From Pseudofabraea citricarpa (Eukaryota; Ascomycota; Leotiomycetes; Helotiales; Dermateaceae): a DNA stretch of 64,000 bases. Position 1 is the first letter of the stretch. Every line of letters starts with the position of its first letter. Positions 22,498 through 33,971 of the stretch are shown here, one piece after another. Under the pieces are notes generated by a model. The model was not told the origin of the DNA. It made no database searches and saw only the letters and a list, made by a program, of their open reading frames with translations. The DNA lies in the NCBI GenBank assembly GCA_029641185.1, contig JAPWGK010000001.1, forward strand, positions 4,008,178-4,072,177, in the 5' to 3' direction. The position numbers and the translations under genes are program-made.

Positions 22498-23438
22498 CTA
22501 GCACGTAGGGAAAGCATTTGCTGGAAATTGACCTATACTCAGTATTAGAATTAATCCACGTACCTCCAGTCTGCATTTATCGTTGGGAACCTTTACGCGT
22601 AACTTGTATTTAGTATCAAAGCGGTTGCTTGGGCTTAGAAAGTTTACCCCTCTCTTATACTCTTCCCTGCTAATACCTGGCCATCAAAGGTTTAAGAAAG
22701 TGATATCATTCAGAATAAGAGAGAATAAAAAACAGACCTTTTTAGGACACAGTGTTAGAGGAAGTTATAGTTTCAAAATTGAACTAGCATGAACCTTAGA
22801 AAGAGAAGTAAGTTGTGTCTTTTCTAGGCCAGTGTAAGAAAAATTAGGGCTTACAGAAGGTTGGAAATTATAGATATTGGTTAAGGCGGTGGTAGAATTG
22901 AGGGCCGTTAAGAGTTTATCTTGCTAAACTTTACTATAATATTTTACTTATTTTACGTACAAGTACCCTCCCACTGGAAAAACAACGGTATCAAGCGAGC
23001 TTACACTGTAGGGAAAAGCTAAGAAAGCTAAGACAGACACATTGAGCGATTTAAAGCAAAGCATTGAGAATTGAGACTGGGTTCCTGTGTATAATAGGAT
23101 AAAATGAAATGCTTAGTTACCCCGTAATAGAAAGAGTCAATCTCTTGACATTCGCTTAGAATAGGCGACCACCGTACTTTACCACCAGATTCATATCGAC
23201 CCCCGTTCATTCACTCTGACTATTACCAAAATCATTTCCGGCTGTTGGAGGAACATTCACGTGGACACGTGATGCGCTAGTGCCTACCTAGGTACATAAG
23301 GCCTCCTCCTGTAGTACACCTCTTTCTTCCTCAGACAAATAACCTTCGAACAAGAGCATTCAATTTACTAGAGTGAATGTGTGGTGTCTATCGACCTATT
23401 GACTACAATCAACCGACACCGGCAATTATCCCTGAAAT
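22498..23438. other. Intergenic region
   Basis: AT-rich spacer between two plus-strand genes, with no supported coding feature. The right end is the promoter of the F-box gene and holds the paired CACGTG boxes listed separately. Confidence 0.4.
23258..23271. promoter_or_regulatory. Two CACGTG boxes, eight bases apart
   Basis: CACGTG occurs at 23258-23263 and again at 23266-23271, about 170 bases before the F-box gene's ATG. CACGTG is the core bound by bHLH factors such as Cbf1/Pho4-type proteins. That they act on the F-box gene is inference from position. Confidence 0.4.
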
Positions 23439-24889
23439 ATGACAACCAACAAGTTACTATGTTTTCCTGTCGAGCTCTTAACCCGTATCTTCCAAGGATG
23501 TGATAGCTTTTCCGACCTCGTTGCATTGGCTTCTTCCTGCAAGATTCTCAACGCAGTCTGGTCGTCCCAGGCTCCAGATCTGATTTGGAAGCTTGCTTCA
23601 ACGCGCATAATGGCTTTTGATAGTGCTCTCATGGCTGTAAGATCTCTTGGGTGGTTACTAGTGTGTGTTCTCACGATTTATAGGTCAGGGCTACGGCCAT
23701 TGTAGTGAATTCTCGGAACGATGGAGTCGAACCGCCTCATCCATTTCCGATAAGGCAATTAAGCGGGCGGGAGAACAAACCATTGCCCGGAGAGATGAAG
23801 GCAGTCTTCGATTTTGAGCATCTGGTTAAGTGCGTTGAATGGATGATGTTTCATTGGAAAATGGATCATCAGCCAGAAGACGAATATGGAGAGCTCCTCT
23901 TGAAACTAAAAGCGCCTGGGCAATGGACCAACAAGACTACGTACGAGACCTGGAAGGAGAGGCTATACAGGGGACTTTACCATATTCTACTTGCTGGGGC
24001 GGTTTGTTCCAGGCCATACAATGCCCCATTCGTCCTTGCAGAAAAAGAAGGTCGTACGGGTTTTCTTGAACGCTGTAGTCGTTGTGCTCTCTTTGCTCGG
24101 GGTCCCTTGATTCTTACCCCCGAAGACTTTGATTATCTAAGAACATTCCCGGTTTATAACTTCAACGTTCCTCATGACAGTGAAGTTGGGCGATGGAGAG
24201 ACAAGGAATTCGAGACTATTTTTGGTCCACTTTCAGAATGGCTGATCGAGGATGGTGCAAAGAGGGGGCTCGAGGAGAACTTAAAACCTGTCATGATACC
24301 AGATGTCAACGACGCTGGGGGATGGGACTTCGATAATGCCGGGTCATTTGATGGATGTCAAGTGGGATTAATTCGCGAGATCAAGAGTCTCATTGGTGCC
24401 TATGAGCACTTCTCGCGGAAGTTCTCTCGCCGGGACTATTCTATACCAGGATTATCGACCAAATCAGAGCCTATTCTGGATTTCCCAGAGCAAAAACGAG
24501 TGACGGCTGTCGTATTTGGGCACTTCCATTTAGATGAGATATCCATGCCAAAGCGTATCGAAGAATCCGAAAATATGTTTCTGATTGCAAGGCCAACGTT
24601 GGGAACCCCAGGAGCAAGAACCATCAACATCCGCGCGGTTCAACACCAGTTACATCGAACGGGGCCAGAATTTGAGGACGATTATCGGCCCACGCCACCC
24701 GAATTTCAGCTATTCTCCTTTCTCCTGAGGAGATATTTGAATTTGAAATTGGAAGCAAGGAATTTTCACGAATCCTTCCATATGATCTATATGGTTCAGC
24801 TTATTGGGGGGGAACTTTCCCAAGTTCCATATATAGCGCTTCCTTCCTACGAGTTGTTAGTCATGTACCGTGCTCCTGTGTTTTCATAA
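23439..24889 (+). CDS. F-box protein
   Basis: Two exons (23439-23636, 23684-24889) joined over a 48-bp intron give 467 residues. The F-box is at the very N-terminus (about residues 7-50): FPVELLTRIFQGCDSFSDL followed by ALASSCKILNAVW, the pattern that binds Skp1 in SCF ubiquitin ligases. The rest is a long domain without leucine-rich or WD repeats; it has a CSRCALFARGP patch (about 190-200 region), Trp/Asp-rich segments and a C-terminal RRYLNLKLEAR helix. The substrate-binding part is not one I recognise; many filamentous ascomycetes have large families of such proteins. The intron is needed because the first frame ends at 23705. Neighbours give no hint of target. Confidence 0.75.
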
Positions 24890-25888
24890 AGAGTGGACGA
24901 ATACAAAAGTTAGATGTAAACACCCAAATCAAATATAATAAAACCAAGGCCACTAAATAACTCATTTTATGACAATGGTAATTCCTTAAACGGAACCAAA
25001 TTGTCGATAGCAATCCACGTGTAATTATCAAGTCGAGTATATGCTTGTGAGCAAATATCAATTCGCCGTAGCTGGCTTTCTTCGTTATAAGCAACATCTT
25101 GAAAGTAACATTAAGGTCAGTTCTTCAAAAACTATAGGAGCAGATAGATAATTCTAGAATCGATTCCTAGGCACTTACAGAATACAAGCTGCCACCTCCA
25201 GACCAATTTTGCCCCCTTCAGCACGCACGATGTCACGGGACATGGCACGCTAGACAGACGCTAGCCACCATACAGTCTACGGCTAGGCGTAAACCAATAC
25301 ATCATCACACATGCCACACACGCTGTAGCCTGCATAATAGTATTCCGGACCCATTAGTTAGAAAAGTCGATGATTTACATCGAAGTGGGGATTGGAAACT
25401 TAGTTATCCATGCACAATACAATTCGAGAATTCAAGTCACCCAACTCTACTGGCGTTACAACGCACGCCGACGAAGCGAAGCGAGTAGGAGAGCCAAGGA
25501 CCACGCCTCGCCATCAATAAACCTTCTGTTTTCATTCATCTTCTTGTTGTCATCGCCGCTGTGAGGCTTGAATAAGTTGCGTGAGTTCATCGCCAGGGTG
25601 GTTGGAGAGAGAACAGTTCCTGTAGCGGAGGAAAGGACATGCAGGACAGTACAGAATTTTTGATCAAGCACGGTTGCTTGTCTTCAAAGCCGACTATACT
25701 CGGAACCGGATAACCTAGGACTCTTTCTCTCCTTTGGAGTGTGTTGCTCGCTTAATCTTGGTATTATCAGAACGAAGGAATGAACCATGCCAAGTACAGT
25801 CACACGCAGCTTCACTCCAGAGTATCGAGGCGCATACTTAAATACAGGGTTTCATTATGTGCGACATTAAATTAGGTATCTCTCAAGA
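24890..25888. other. Intergenic, convergent 3' ends
   Basis: Spacer of about one kilobase between the F-box gene (+) and the inositol phosphatase gene (-). No gene, RNA or strong repeat seen. Confidence 0.4.
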
Positions 25889-28800
25889 TCAGTCATACTC
25901 TCTACCACGGAGGAACAATTCCAATATATCGCGCCTCCGATCCTCCATCAACTTACGCTCTTTATCTTTACCCGGCGTTGTTGCTTTGAATATGATGGGA
26001 GCGAAAATTTCAGCGTACCTTCGATCCATAGCTTGTCGTCGAACAATGGCCGGATCTGATGGTAGAGGTGGAGGCTTGCCACGGAAACTTAGTGATCGAC
26101 GGACTTGCTCCATACTACTTCTTGCAGATGAAGCGATGCTAGCCGCGTACGAATTTGTTACTGGTGCAAGTTCGCTAGCTACCTTAGCTAGCATGGATGT
26201 CAGGAATACAAATGAGATATTGTGATTGGGTGACCCGGAGAGAACGTCAAGAATTCGTGATTTCTGTTCTTCGGCGTCAATGATTTCTTTGGGATCTCTG
26301 GCCAACCTTTCTTGCTCAATATTTAACCAAAGTGATTCAGGCACAATTCCATCGGTAATGCTACCCAGAAATAGAATAAGTATTTCAGCCATAATCTCAA
26401 GACGTTTGACTGCAGGAATCTCGACGGGGAGACACTCGGTGAGATTCTTGTCGGTTTCCAATGCAATGATAACCTCGGACTTTCGCACATCTCGAGAGTT
26501 TTTATCTTTGAATACCCAGTCTAATTCATCAAAGGGCCATCCTGCTGCCTCTCTGGGAGGATGAGCACCATCAATTATGTTTTCTTCGGCAGTAACACGT
26601 TCGACGAGTGATTCAACCGCTTCGGTAAGCTTGAAGAGCTCTCGGGGTGCTGACCACCGGACTTCCTGGCCACGATTAACGTAGTCACCCTTGGAATTTG
26701 GCCGCAAAGCTCGGACACCGCCCTCGGGTATGCGTATCAACTCTTCAACGGACCTTCCAAAGCAAGACTGAAGCCAGAAGCCTCTGACAGGGACAAAATG
26801 GTCTCTTCCATCAATGACGCGTAGAACAAGAACATCATCCAAGGAGACCTGGCCTGAGTTGAGTCCTCTGACAAGCGAAATCTCGTTCACAAGAACTTCC
26901 AAGGAAACATTTATAGCATCGCCAGGCTCAAGAACCATTTCACGATCCATATCCTGTGGGGCGTCATCTATTTCATGGCTGAGAAACTTCACTGTAAGCC
27001 ATTCAGGAGATATACGGTCGACTCCAGTAGGACTTGGCCTGTTTACAAAGGCAAATTTGGCTGACACTTGGCCAGTATTGGCAATGGTAAGAAATCTAAC
27101 TTTCCGTCGTTGAAATCCAACTTCTCCGAATTCTATGCCTTCGTCACCAAGAGCCGTGGCCGTTTTTGTCGAACTGTTTTGTGATTCGGAGATCTCGTCT
27201 GCGTCTTGTGAGTGATCAATAACGATGGTAATTCCAGGACGACCCTCGTTTTCGGCACGATCTAACTCTTTCGCTACCTCTGCTTGTATCTTTGATTTTA
27301 GTTCCGGCACTACAGCGTCGTATTCTAGTGTAAAGACGGCATCGAGCGGCTTGTGATCAGAAGATAAAACTCTTTGGTGTGAAGTATATACATCGAGATG
27401 GATGCGATCCACGAATCCTTCCTTGGTAATTACCTCTTCGGGCTGAACTTCATTCAGATCGTCCTCGTATTCGTCATAGTCTCCTGTCGGTGTAGTTTCT
27501 TCTGCACCATCTGTGTCGGGATCGTAATCAAACAAGACACTCTCATCGTCTCCAGCCAGATCTATACCTCTGGCTTTCATCTCTTCATCTTTAATTCGAG
27601 CAAGTTCTTCTTCTTGTGATTTGCCATCGTATTCCATCTTGTCTCTGCGTGTTCGGAAAAGAATGCGATCACACCAACTTGGTGCTCGTTTCTTTTCGCT
27701 ACTATCAAACATGGCCATACTCCCGACATCGTACTTGTATGTCGGTAAAAAGGTGATGGGTCCTTCTCTCCAGCCCTCATGGAAAGCTTTGCGCGACCTT
27801 TGTACCTTCGCTAATTGGTCATGTGGTAATAAAGAATCGAGTGTAGCTTGTAAAGATGCAGGATCTGAATGTGGATCTTGAACAAAGTCTTCTGGATCTG
27901 GAAGAGTGGTTGATGAGGCACTGTCTTGTCCTTGCTCAGAAGTGCTCGTCCGTGGTTTAGATTCCGTATCAGAATCATCCTCACTATCAACATGATGAAC
28001 GATAATCTCGCTCGCAGCATCGTCCAGTTCGGAGTCAATTGTCTTGCGAGATTCTGTTTCGGGTTTGTATTCTCCTTTGGTATGAAGCATAAGTAGGCGG
28101 CGGATATCATCTCCTGGCAGACCTTCCAATCTGAAATTTAGATCACCGAACCAAAATGCAAAGTCCTCGTCCCCAATAATCTCATGCCTGTCGTCCAGAA
28201 CACCAGCCCAGCTTATAGGATCGAAATGAGTCCTCGTTTGAATTTGCGTTACGTCCCAACAGCGGCGATCGAGATGGGCAGGGTCGGTTCCCGAGGCCAG
28301 ATGAGAGTTGACAAAGACCATGCGTGTCGTCTCGCCCAATACTATCCTCGTTGTGACAGCACCTTTGTTCCCTAGATAACCCATAATCCCTGTGCCGACA
28401 GATACGGTACTAACAGAGCTAATAGTGGGTGCCACCGAAGGAGATGCGAATATAAAAAGGAGTAGACCAGAAAGTTGCTGCTCTGCGATCGGTTGGTAAC
28501 CCGTAGGTAAGGCGTCCAGTAATACCTTCCGCCATTTGGTCGCTGGTCCGGTATCAGTATACACCCTGCCAATGTACTCCTTTGCGGAAGCCAACTCAAC
28601 CACTTCTTGCAGGCCCAGAACGTATAGACCAATCTCGTCGCCGCCTGCAATGGTGCCCTCGTCACCTCGAGGAATTGTCGGCTCTTTCTTCGTGCGTCTG
28701 GCCTCCTGCTGCTCTATGGTTTCAATATATTCCTGGCTGTGGTTGGCGTCGATTGCATCAGAGACTCTGAAGCCTGCCAACTTCTTGTCGATTCCTTTCC

Positions 28801-29008
28801 CATCTACAAACCATCCACCCAGGTCTTTCTCTGTACCCGGACACGCGGCGACGTTCCATGTTCCAATTTTGACCTTGATCTTCTGTGGCCGAGTGTATTC
28901 TGCGCGACGAGCATACACAGCTTTAGATAGAGAATGAGGTGTCGATGTTAGGGCAGGTTCTTCGACGGCGGCTTCAGCATGAGCTGCATCTGGAGAATCC
29001 GAGGACAT
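25889..29008 (-). CDS. OCRL/INPP5B-like inositol polyphosphate 5-phosphatase
   Basis: A single intronless frame of 1039 residues. The catalytic IPPc domain spans about 45-560 with its motifs in order: TWNVAACPGTEKD, GLQEVVEL, YLGNKGAVTTR, NSHLASG, WFGDLNFRL, TYKYDVGS, PSWCDRILFR and the terminal SDHKPLDAVF. Two acidic Ser/Asp-rich insertions interrupt it (about 330-380 and 480-530). An ASH-like beta domain follows (about 600-730; FLTIANTGQVSAKFAFVNRP, EWLTVKF), then a RhoGAP-like helical domain (about 800-1039, including LLFLGSITDGIVPESLW-type helices) that lacks an obvious catalytic Arg finger. The arrangement matches OCRL, which removes the 5-phosphate of PI(4,5)P2 on Golgi/endosomal membranes. 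It shares a divergent 745-bp promoter with the Dcp1 gene. Confidence 0.88.
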   Translation of the reverse strand: MSSDSPDAAHAEAAVEEPALTSTPHSLSKAVYARRAEYTRPQKIKVKIGTWNVAACPGTEKDLGGWFVDGKGIDKKLAGFRVSDAIDANHSQEYIETIEQQEARRTKKEPTIPRGDEGTIAGGDEIGLYVLGLQEVVELASAKEYIGRVYTDTGPATKWRKVLLDALPTGYQPIAEQQLSGLLLFIFASPSVAPTISSVSTVSVGTGIMGYLGNKGAVTTRIVLGETTRMVFVNSHLASGTDPAHLDRRCWDVTQIQTRTHFDPISWAGVLDDRHEIIGDEDFAFWFGDLNFRLEGLPGDDIRRLLMLHTKGEYKPETESRKTIDSELDDAASEIIVHHVDSEDDSDTESKPRTSTSEQGQDSASSTTLPDPEDFVQDPHSDPASLQATLDSLLPHDQLAKVQRSRKAFHEGWREGPITFLPTYKYDVGSMAMFDSSEKKRAPSWCDRILFRTRRDKMEYDGKSQEEELARIKDEEMKARGIDLAGDDESVLFDYDPDTDGAEETTPTGDYDEYEDDLNEVQPEEVITKEGFVDRIHLDVYTSHQRVLSSDHKPLDAVFTLEYDAVVPELKSKIQAEVAKELDRAENEGRPGITIVIDHSQDADEISESQNSSTKTATALGDEGIEFGEVGFQRRKVRFLTIANTGQVSAKFAFVNRPSPTGVDRISPEWLTVKFLSHEIDDAPQDMDREMVLEPGDAINVSLEVLVNEISLVRGLNSGQVSLDDVLVLRVIDGRDHFVPVRGFWLQSCFGRSVEELIRIPEGGVRALRPNSKGDYVNRGQEVRWSAPRELFKLTEAVESLVERVTAEENIIDGAHPPREAAGWPFDELDWVFKDKNSRDVRKSEVIIALETDKNLTECLPVEIPAVKRLEIMAEILILFLGSITDGIVPESLWLNIEQERLARDPKEIIDAEEQKSRILDVLSGSPNHNISFVFLTSMLAKVASELAPVTNSYAASIASSARSSMEQVRRSLSFRGKPPPLPSDPAIVRRQAMDRRYAEIFAPIIFKATTPGKDKERKLMEDRRRDILELFLRGREYD

Positions 29009-29753
29009 GGCGCATGCGTCGAAGTCTGTGTACTTTTGTGGCGGGGTGAAGGTCAGACTGAGGGGGTAGAGATAGCTTCACAACCTGGTGTTATTGGGAT
29101 TGTGGCATGGCGAGAGCAGACACAGGCGCATTCGTATTGTGTTGCTCAGCTGTAATTCTTATCGTGTGAGACTTGGGTTTTGGCGATGTGAGGCAGTGCA
29201 GACAGAGGGACGTGAATGAGGAATGGGAATGACGTAGTAGGATGACCTTTGGTTGAGCCAGGCCAGACCACGGGAGAAATCAATATTGAACATGCATAAC
29301 CAAGTCCTAATCTGAGCTGTCAACATGGACGCGACAGCTTTGACTTTTTTAGCCAGCCTTTGGAGAAAGAAGCAAATCCCGGCGATTGAGAGACTGGGTT
29401 GTGCTTCAGGTCAGGAGGTGCAAAAGATCAGATCACGAGGCTACGGTAATCCGAGAGACCCATACCTATCACGTGAGACGCAAAGACGAGGCTGAACATC
29501 GCCATCCCCTCAACACCAACCACCAACCACCAACCACCACCTCCACCACTGACAGAGCCTTGTCGCATCTCACTTCAACTCCTCATAACCACAACCTCAC
29601 ACCAACCATAGTTATCGCGTCTCACTTGCCTCAGCAGCACCTTCACCGATCGATAGTTCTACCGACTCCTCAGCCCTGTCTCCTATAGCGTGTCGACGCG
29701 CCATCCCCCATATCACGACGTCAAGCAATACCATCTGAAGTTAGCCAAACATC
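29009..29753. promoter_or_regulatory. Divergent promoter region between the 5-phosphatase and Dcp1 genes
   Basis: Both flanking genes start away from this stretch. The Dcp1 side is C-rich with ACCACCAACC-type repeats (about 29515-29545), as often seen in fungal 5' leaders. A CACGTG-like TCACGTGAG lies at about 29469. No coding feature. Confidence 0.5.
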
Positions 29754-30440
29754 ATGACTCCCCGAAAGACGAGCCGGCGCCAGCAGCAGCACTTCCATGC
29801 TCAACCTACCCCCCTCGTCCAGCAATCCGACTTTGATGAGTCCGACGTGCCTCAAGTCACACAAGAATCCCATGCCCGACCAGCCCGTACCAACACCGAG
29901 CTCAATCTGTCAGTCCTACGCCGTTACAATCCCTCGATACAATCCATTCTCTCAATTGCCGCCAGTGCTGTAGTCTACAACTTCAACCCACCAGAATCAT
30001 GGGAAAAGGCTGGTATTGAGGGGACCTTGTTCGTCTGCGAGGAGGCACCCGATCCAGTCTCTGGCGGTCTGCGCTTTTGTGTCGTCATCCTGAACCGTCG
30101 TGGTCTGAACAACCTGATACTAGAACTCAGCGAGGTCGTACATATTGAACTGGCTGGTGAGTATGTTGTTGTGCACCAAGGCGGGAGTAGCGGAGAGGAT
30201 CAACCGACAAAGACAATTGGATTGTGGATGCATCCAGACAAAGATGATACCAGAGAAGTCAACGGGACTCTTATATCACAATGCTGGGAGAGGGTCATGG
30301 AATCGAAGCCCGATGAAACAGTAACAGCTTCGGATAGGCGAGAAGGTTCCTCGAGTGCAGAAAGCTGGAATATGGTCCCAGAGCAACCACCATTAGGCAG
30401 GAAATTGAGCCTTCGTGACTTGTTCGCGCAGATACGATAG
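29754..30440 (+). CDS. Dcp1-like mRNA decapping activator
   Basis: One exon, 228 residues. After a basic, Gln-rich, disordered leader (about 1-45) comes the Dcp1 EVH1-like domain (about 48-185): ELNLSVLRRYNPSIQSILS, SAVVYNF, then the strand WEKAGIEGTLFVCE, then RFCVVILNRRGLNNL and the IGLWMH strand. These are the marks of Dcp1, the small subunit that binds and activates Dcp2 in removal of the 5' cap of mRNA in cytoplasmic P-bodies. The C-terminal about 45 residues are Ser/Glu-rich and end in a short basic helix (KLSLRDLFAQIR). No trimerisation domain like that of animal Dcp1 is seen. The family call is firm. Confidence 0.87.
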   Translation: MTPRKTSRRQQQHFHAQPTPLVQQSDFDESDVPQVTQESHARPARTNTELNLSVLRRYNPSIQSILSIAASAVVYNFNPPESWEKAGIEGTLFVCEEAPDPVSGGLRFCVVILNRRGLNNLILELSEVVHIELAGEYVVVHQGGSSGEDQPTKTIGLWMHPDKDDTREVNGTLISQCWERVMESKPDETVTASDRREGSSSAESWNMVPEQPPLGRKLSLRDLFAQIR

Positions 30441-30688
30441 ATTGGATGGCTTTTGGAATTTGCATTTACAGCGAGAGGTGCGATGCGGCGTACACGGATA
30501 CATTTTAACAACCCCCATATATGGTTGCAGGGAAAAGCAGGCACAATTCCATGCCTTTTTATGGACATTAGAAAGCTCCAACTTCTACTCCACAACACTT
30601 TAATAGACTCTTTGTCCTTTCTTCCATGGAGTCCACAGCATATCACCCGGTTATGCAACTCTTCCATGCCACATGTCCCATAATCCCA

Positions 30689-32449
30689 TCACTTGGATGA
30701 AGTCAAAATGATATCTACTGCCTGCTCGGCCATCGCGTAAATACACGCCTGTGGTGCTGCAGAGATTGGCGTCGGAAGCACACTGGCATCTACAATCCGA
30801 AGTCCCTGTACCCCGAATACTCGGAAATCGGTATCAACAACCTTTCCCATAGATGCGGTTCCTGCATGGTGCCCGATAGATCTGCTAGCTTATTAGAAAA
30901 ATTTCATGTCGCGGATATCCATACTGACATGTTCTTTTCACAGAAATACTTATCAATTTCTTCGTCGCTAGATAACGATGTAAGAGGATCATGACCTTCT
31001 GGTAAGGTCTGTCCGGTGGCTATCTCTTGGCCAGTAGATGTTTCTGCTAGAAGCTTCACCATGGTTTTTGTGCCATGTCGAATTCTGTACTTGTCAGCTT
31101 CGGTAGAATTGTAATTTGGATCTATAACAAGAGCTGCAGCGGGATCTGCCGATTCCAAAGTGATTGTTCCCCTCGATGTCGGCAGAGTACAAATAACATT
31201 CGTTTGAATATGAGTACCATCTAATGGTATGACTGGATTGGTCATGTTGACGCATACATATTGCACAATAGTCCAACTATGGCATCGGTCTTGAGAAGTC
31301 AAACTTTTAAAGAATGAAGATTCCTTCGGAATTTCATCTGCAATCAATGCAGCCGCCAACTCTTCTTTAGGTGCCGTCTGTGATACAATCCAGTCGATAG
31401 GATTTCCAAACGCAAACGAAGGGTCTTTCCACGCTGGAGAACCGATCGACGCGCCGTTTTCAGGATGTTTGAGCTTCCAAAACAATCGTAACGCTATGTG
31501 GTCCCAGTGATTCTTGCCGACCTCAGGATTATCGAGTTTCAGTTCAATACCATGTCGCTTGAGTTCTTCAGCTGGACCAATTCCAGAAAGCATCAAGATT
31601 TTTGGAGTGTGAATCGCCCCAGCAGAAAGGATGACTTCTCTCTTCGCCGTGAACTGTTTCCCGTTAATTAATTCAACACCTTTAGCAACTAAGTTGTCAT
31701 CTTCCCTCTCAAGCAGAACTCGTTTGACCATGGTTGCCGACATGACATGTACTCCATTTAGGGGATAAACACTGCTGGCGATGACTCTCATCCCTTTATC
31801 TCTTGCTTCTACGTTCTCAGCCAGGCCAAGAGGAGAACCCGAATTGAGGTTAGGGATTTTCTGAACGCCCAGAGATTCCCATGCACGCTTTATTGGTTCC
31901 CGCAATGGATAATTACGACCCGATGAAGTGATGGAGGATATTGGGACGGGGCCATCATAGCCATGATTCTCTTCGTCCCTTGAATCCCCCTCATGATGCT
32001 CAGTCTTCCGGAAATACGGAAGCAGTCCTGCATAACTCCATCTCTGGTCTCCCACCAACTTCGCCCAATCATCATAATCCTTAGCATCTCCGCGTGTCCA
32101 TTCACCTAGTCATCTATCAATTCTGATCCCTGGTCTCTGCTCTCGCAGCGACATGTAGTTACTCACCGAAATTTATCACCGAGCCGCCACCGATTGCTTT
32201 GCCTCCTGCGATGTATACACGGCTCCCACCGAGATGTTTCTGCGGCACCGTCTCAAGATTCCAATCCACCTCTGTTCCGCGCAGCAGAGCGGCCGTGAGT
32301 GGATTTGGAACTAGGGGGTTGTCAGAAGCGTCCGATCCGGCTTCGATGAGGAGGATGGACAAGGAGGGATCTCGCTCGTGAAGGCGAGACGCGAGGACCG
32401 TTCCCGCTATTCCGGCTCCGACGATGATGAAATCAAACGAATCAGCCAT
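30689..32449 (-). CDS. GMC-family FAD oxidoreductase (choline dehydrogenase/alcohol oxidase-like)
   Basis: Exons 32167-32449, 30929-32105 and 30689-30881 give 550 residues. The N-terminal FAD site is FIIVGAGIAGTVLASRL (Gly11, Gly13, Gly16), followed by an acidic LIEAGSD, the GGSRVYIAGGKAIGGGSVIN signature and later the second GMC signature (GAIHTPKILMLSGIGP). The last exon carries GHHAGTASMG with the usual first active-site His (491/492) and the closing RIVDASVLPTPIS. Members oxidise alcohols or sugars with oxygen or other acceptors; substrate unknown. There is no signal peptide, so it is probably intracellular. An oddity: where the family normally has the second His/Asn after PIS, this one reads AAPQ. 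Neighbours are Dcp1 (+, convergent) and a methyltransferase; no clear pathway. Confidence 0.87.
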
Positions 32450-33971
32450 TTGTTTTCCTGCTTCTCTTCTTCTCCTGGGTTGTCAGATGCGTGCCGGTTT
32501 TTAGCCAAGTGGGAATGCGGATTTGTAGTATTATATCATGTGCCAACAGAATAGCACTAGCTTGTGTGGTGCTTATGGTTTCTTATTCCGGATTCGGGAA
32601 GCGGGGTGAAGCCTAATTGCCAGATTCCAGATGGTGCAACTTTACATTGTTTGAAGTAATTGGCTGAGCAAATTTGTTTTGCCCTCATTTGTGTTTTCTG
32701 GGGTTGTGAAAAGCTACATGGCGCTGTTGAAAGTTCAATGGATACGTGGAATTAGCGTATCTCCGAGATGGTGCTATCATAAGGCAGCCAGCCCGACGGT
32801 ATTGATACGCCAGGATCAAAAAAGAGAAAGGTTGGATAAGACGCGCGAAGGAATAGAGATTGTTCTGCATCGTCTGTCATTTAGCCGAACAGTTCCTGGG
32901 CAATTCGTCATTCGAACGCGGGTCTATCTATAAACAAATCCAGAAATATTAGCATCTTATTGCGCATTTCTAGTAAAAGACCAATGCATCACCTGGCTGG
33001 TCCCAGTACCCAGTACCAGCACTGCATTTATCCCATTCTGTAGACAATCGCAGAAAGGATGCAGCTGATGAAATGTGCTTTTTTCGTGGATGTATTTCCT
33101 AAAGATTATGTTTCTTGAATTAGATATTTACCAATCTGCTATGCGCAATGATATAATCGAGTTCTTGTGCGAGTGATAGAGAGACCGGCCTCTGCCCCTT
33201 GATAATGGGATGTTCGCTTTTCATATTATATAATACAACTGGACTGGTCTTAAGCGTGCAGTTTTCTGTGTCTGCGGTATGGATGCCCTGGCTATCAAGA
33301 AGACATAGAACGACATACATTGTTTGTATTGACGCGCAAGCTGAAACTTCTTTCCGTAACATCTCTTGAATTCTCAAAACCCGATGAATAAATTATTATT
33401 CTCGGTCGCTTGACAAACGCCCCAAAAAGACTTCTCTGCGGTCGCTTAACTTATTACCTCCAGTCAGCATGCGCATGGCTGCACATGGCCAAACGTGAAG
33501 TTCAAGCATTGCCAAGAGCCAAGAGACGATAGATTAGATGGACGGTAACACATTAACATAAATGATCCTGGTTTTGAGGATAACCTCCTGATTTCCAGTC
33601 CCGTCTGACAATAAAATTCTTGAGCTGAGGATACCAAGTGAGATACCTGTGTTCTTTTGGGTCCTGAGTGGATTGGATTTTTGTGTCAAGGTCTCACTGT
33701 CACGTATAGATGAATGCCTCGAACCGCAGTAACAACCCTCGACGAGGGCACGACTGCAAGGTCTTGATACATAAAGTTTCGATTACCCCTGAAATCACGG
33801 CCATGGCATAGAATCAACATCAGAGTCATGCTAGGCAAAAGGAAGAATAAACAGCATTTAAGCATCTTCACATCCGACGCTTGTAGACACAGTCGGACAA
33901 CTTTGCCAGCTTAAAAAACATGATTTATCCAGAAACACAACCACTTGCAGCAATCAACGACTCGAATCCAC
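32450..33971. other. Intergenic region
   Basis: One and a half kilobases holding the promoter of the GMC oxidoreductase at the left. Small frames at 32679-32933 and 33120-33377 have no family character. No repeat or RNA seen. Confidence 0.4.

Noticed and set aside
28536..28937. Open frame of 133 codons antisense to the inositol 5-phosphatase gene, and similar long antisense frames (1592-1954, 3515-4078, 33945-34421)
   Set aside because: They lie wholly over strongly supported coding exons and have no family features; codon bias of the real gene explains them.
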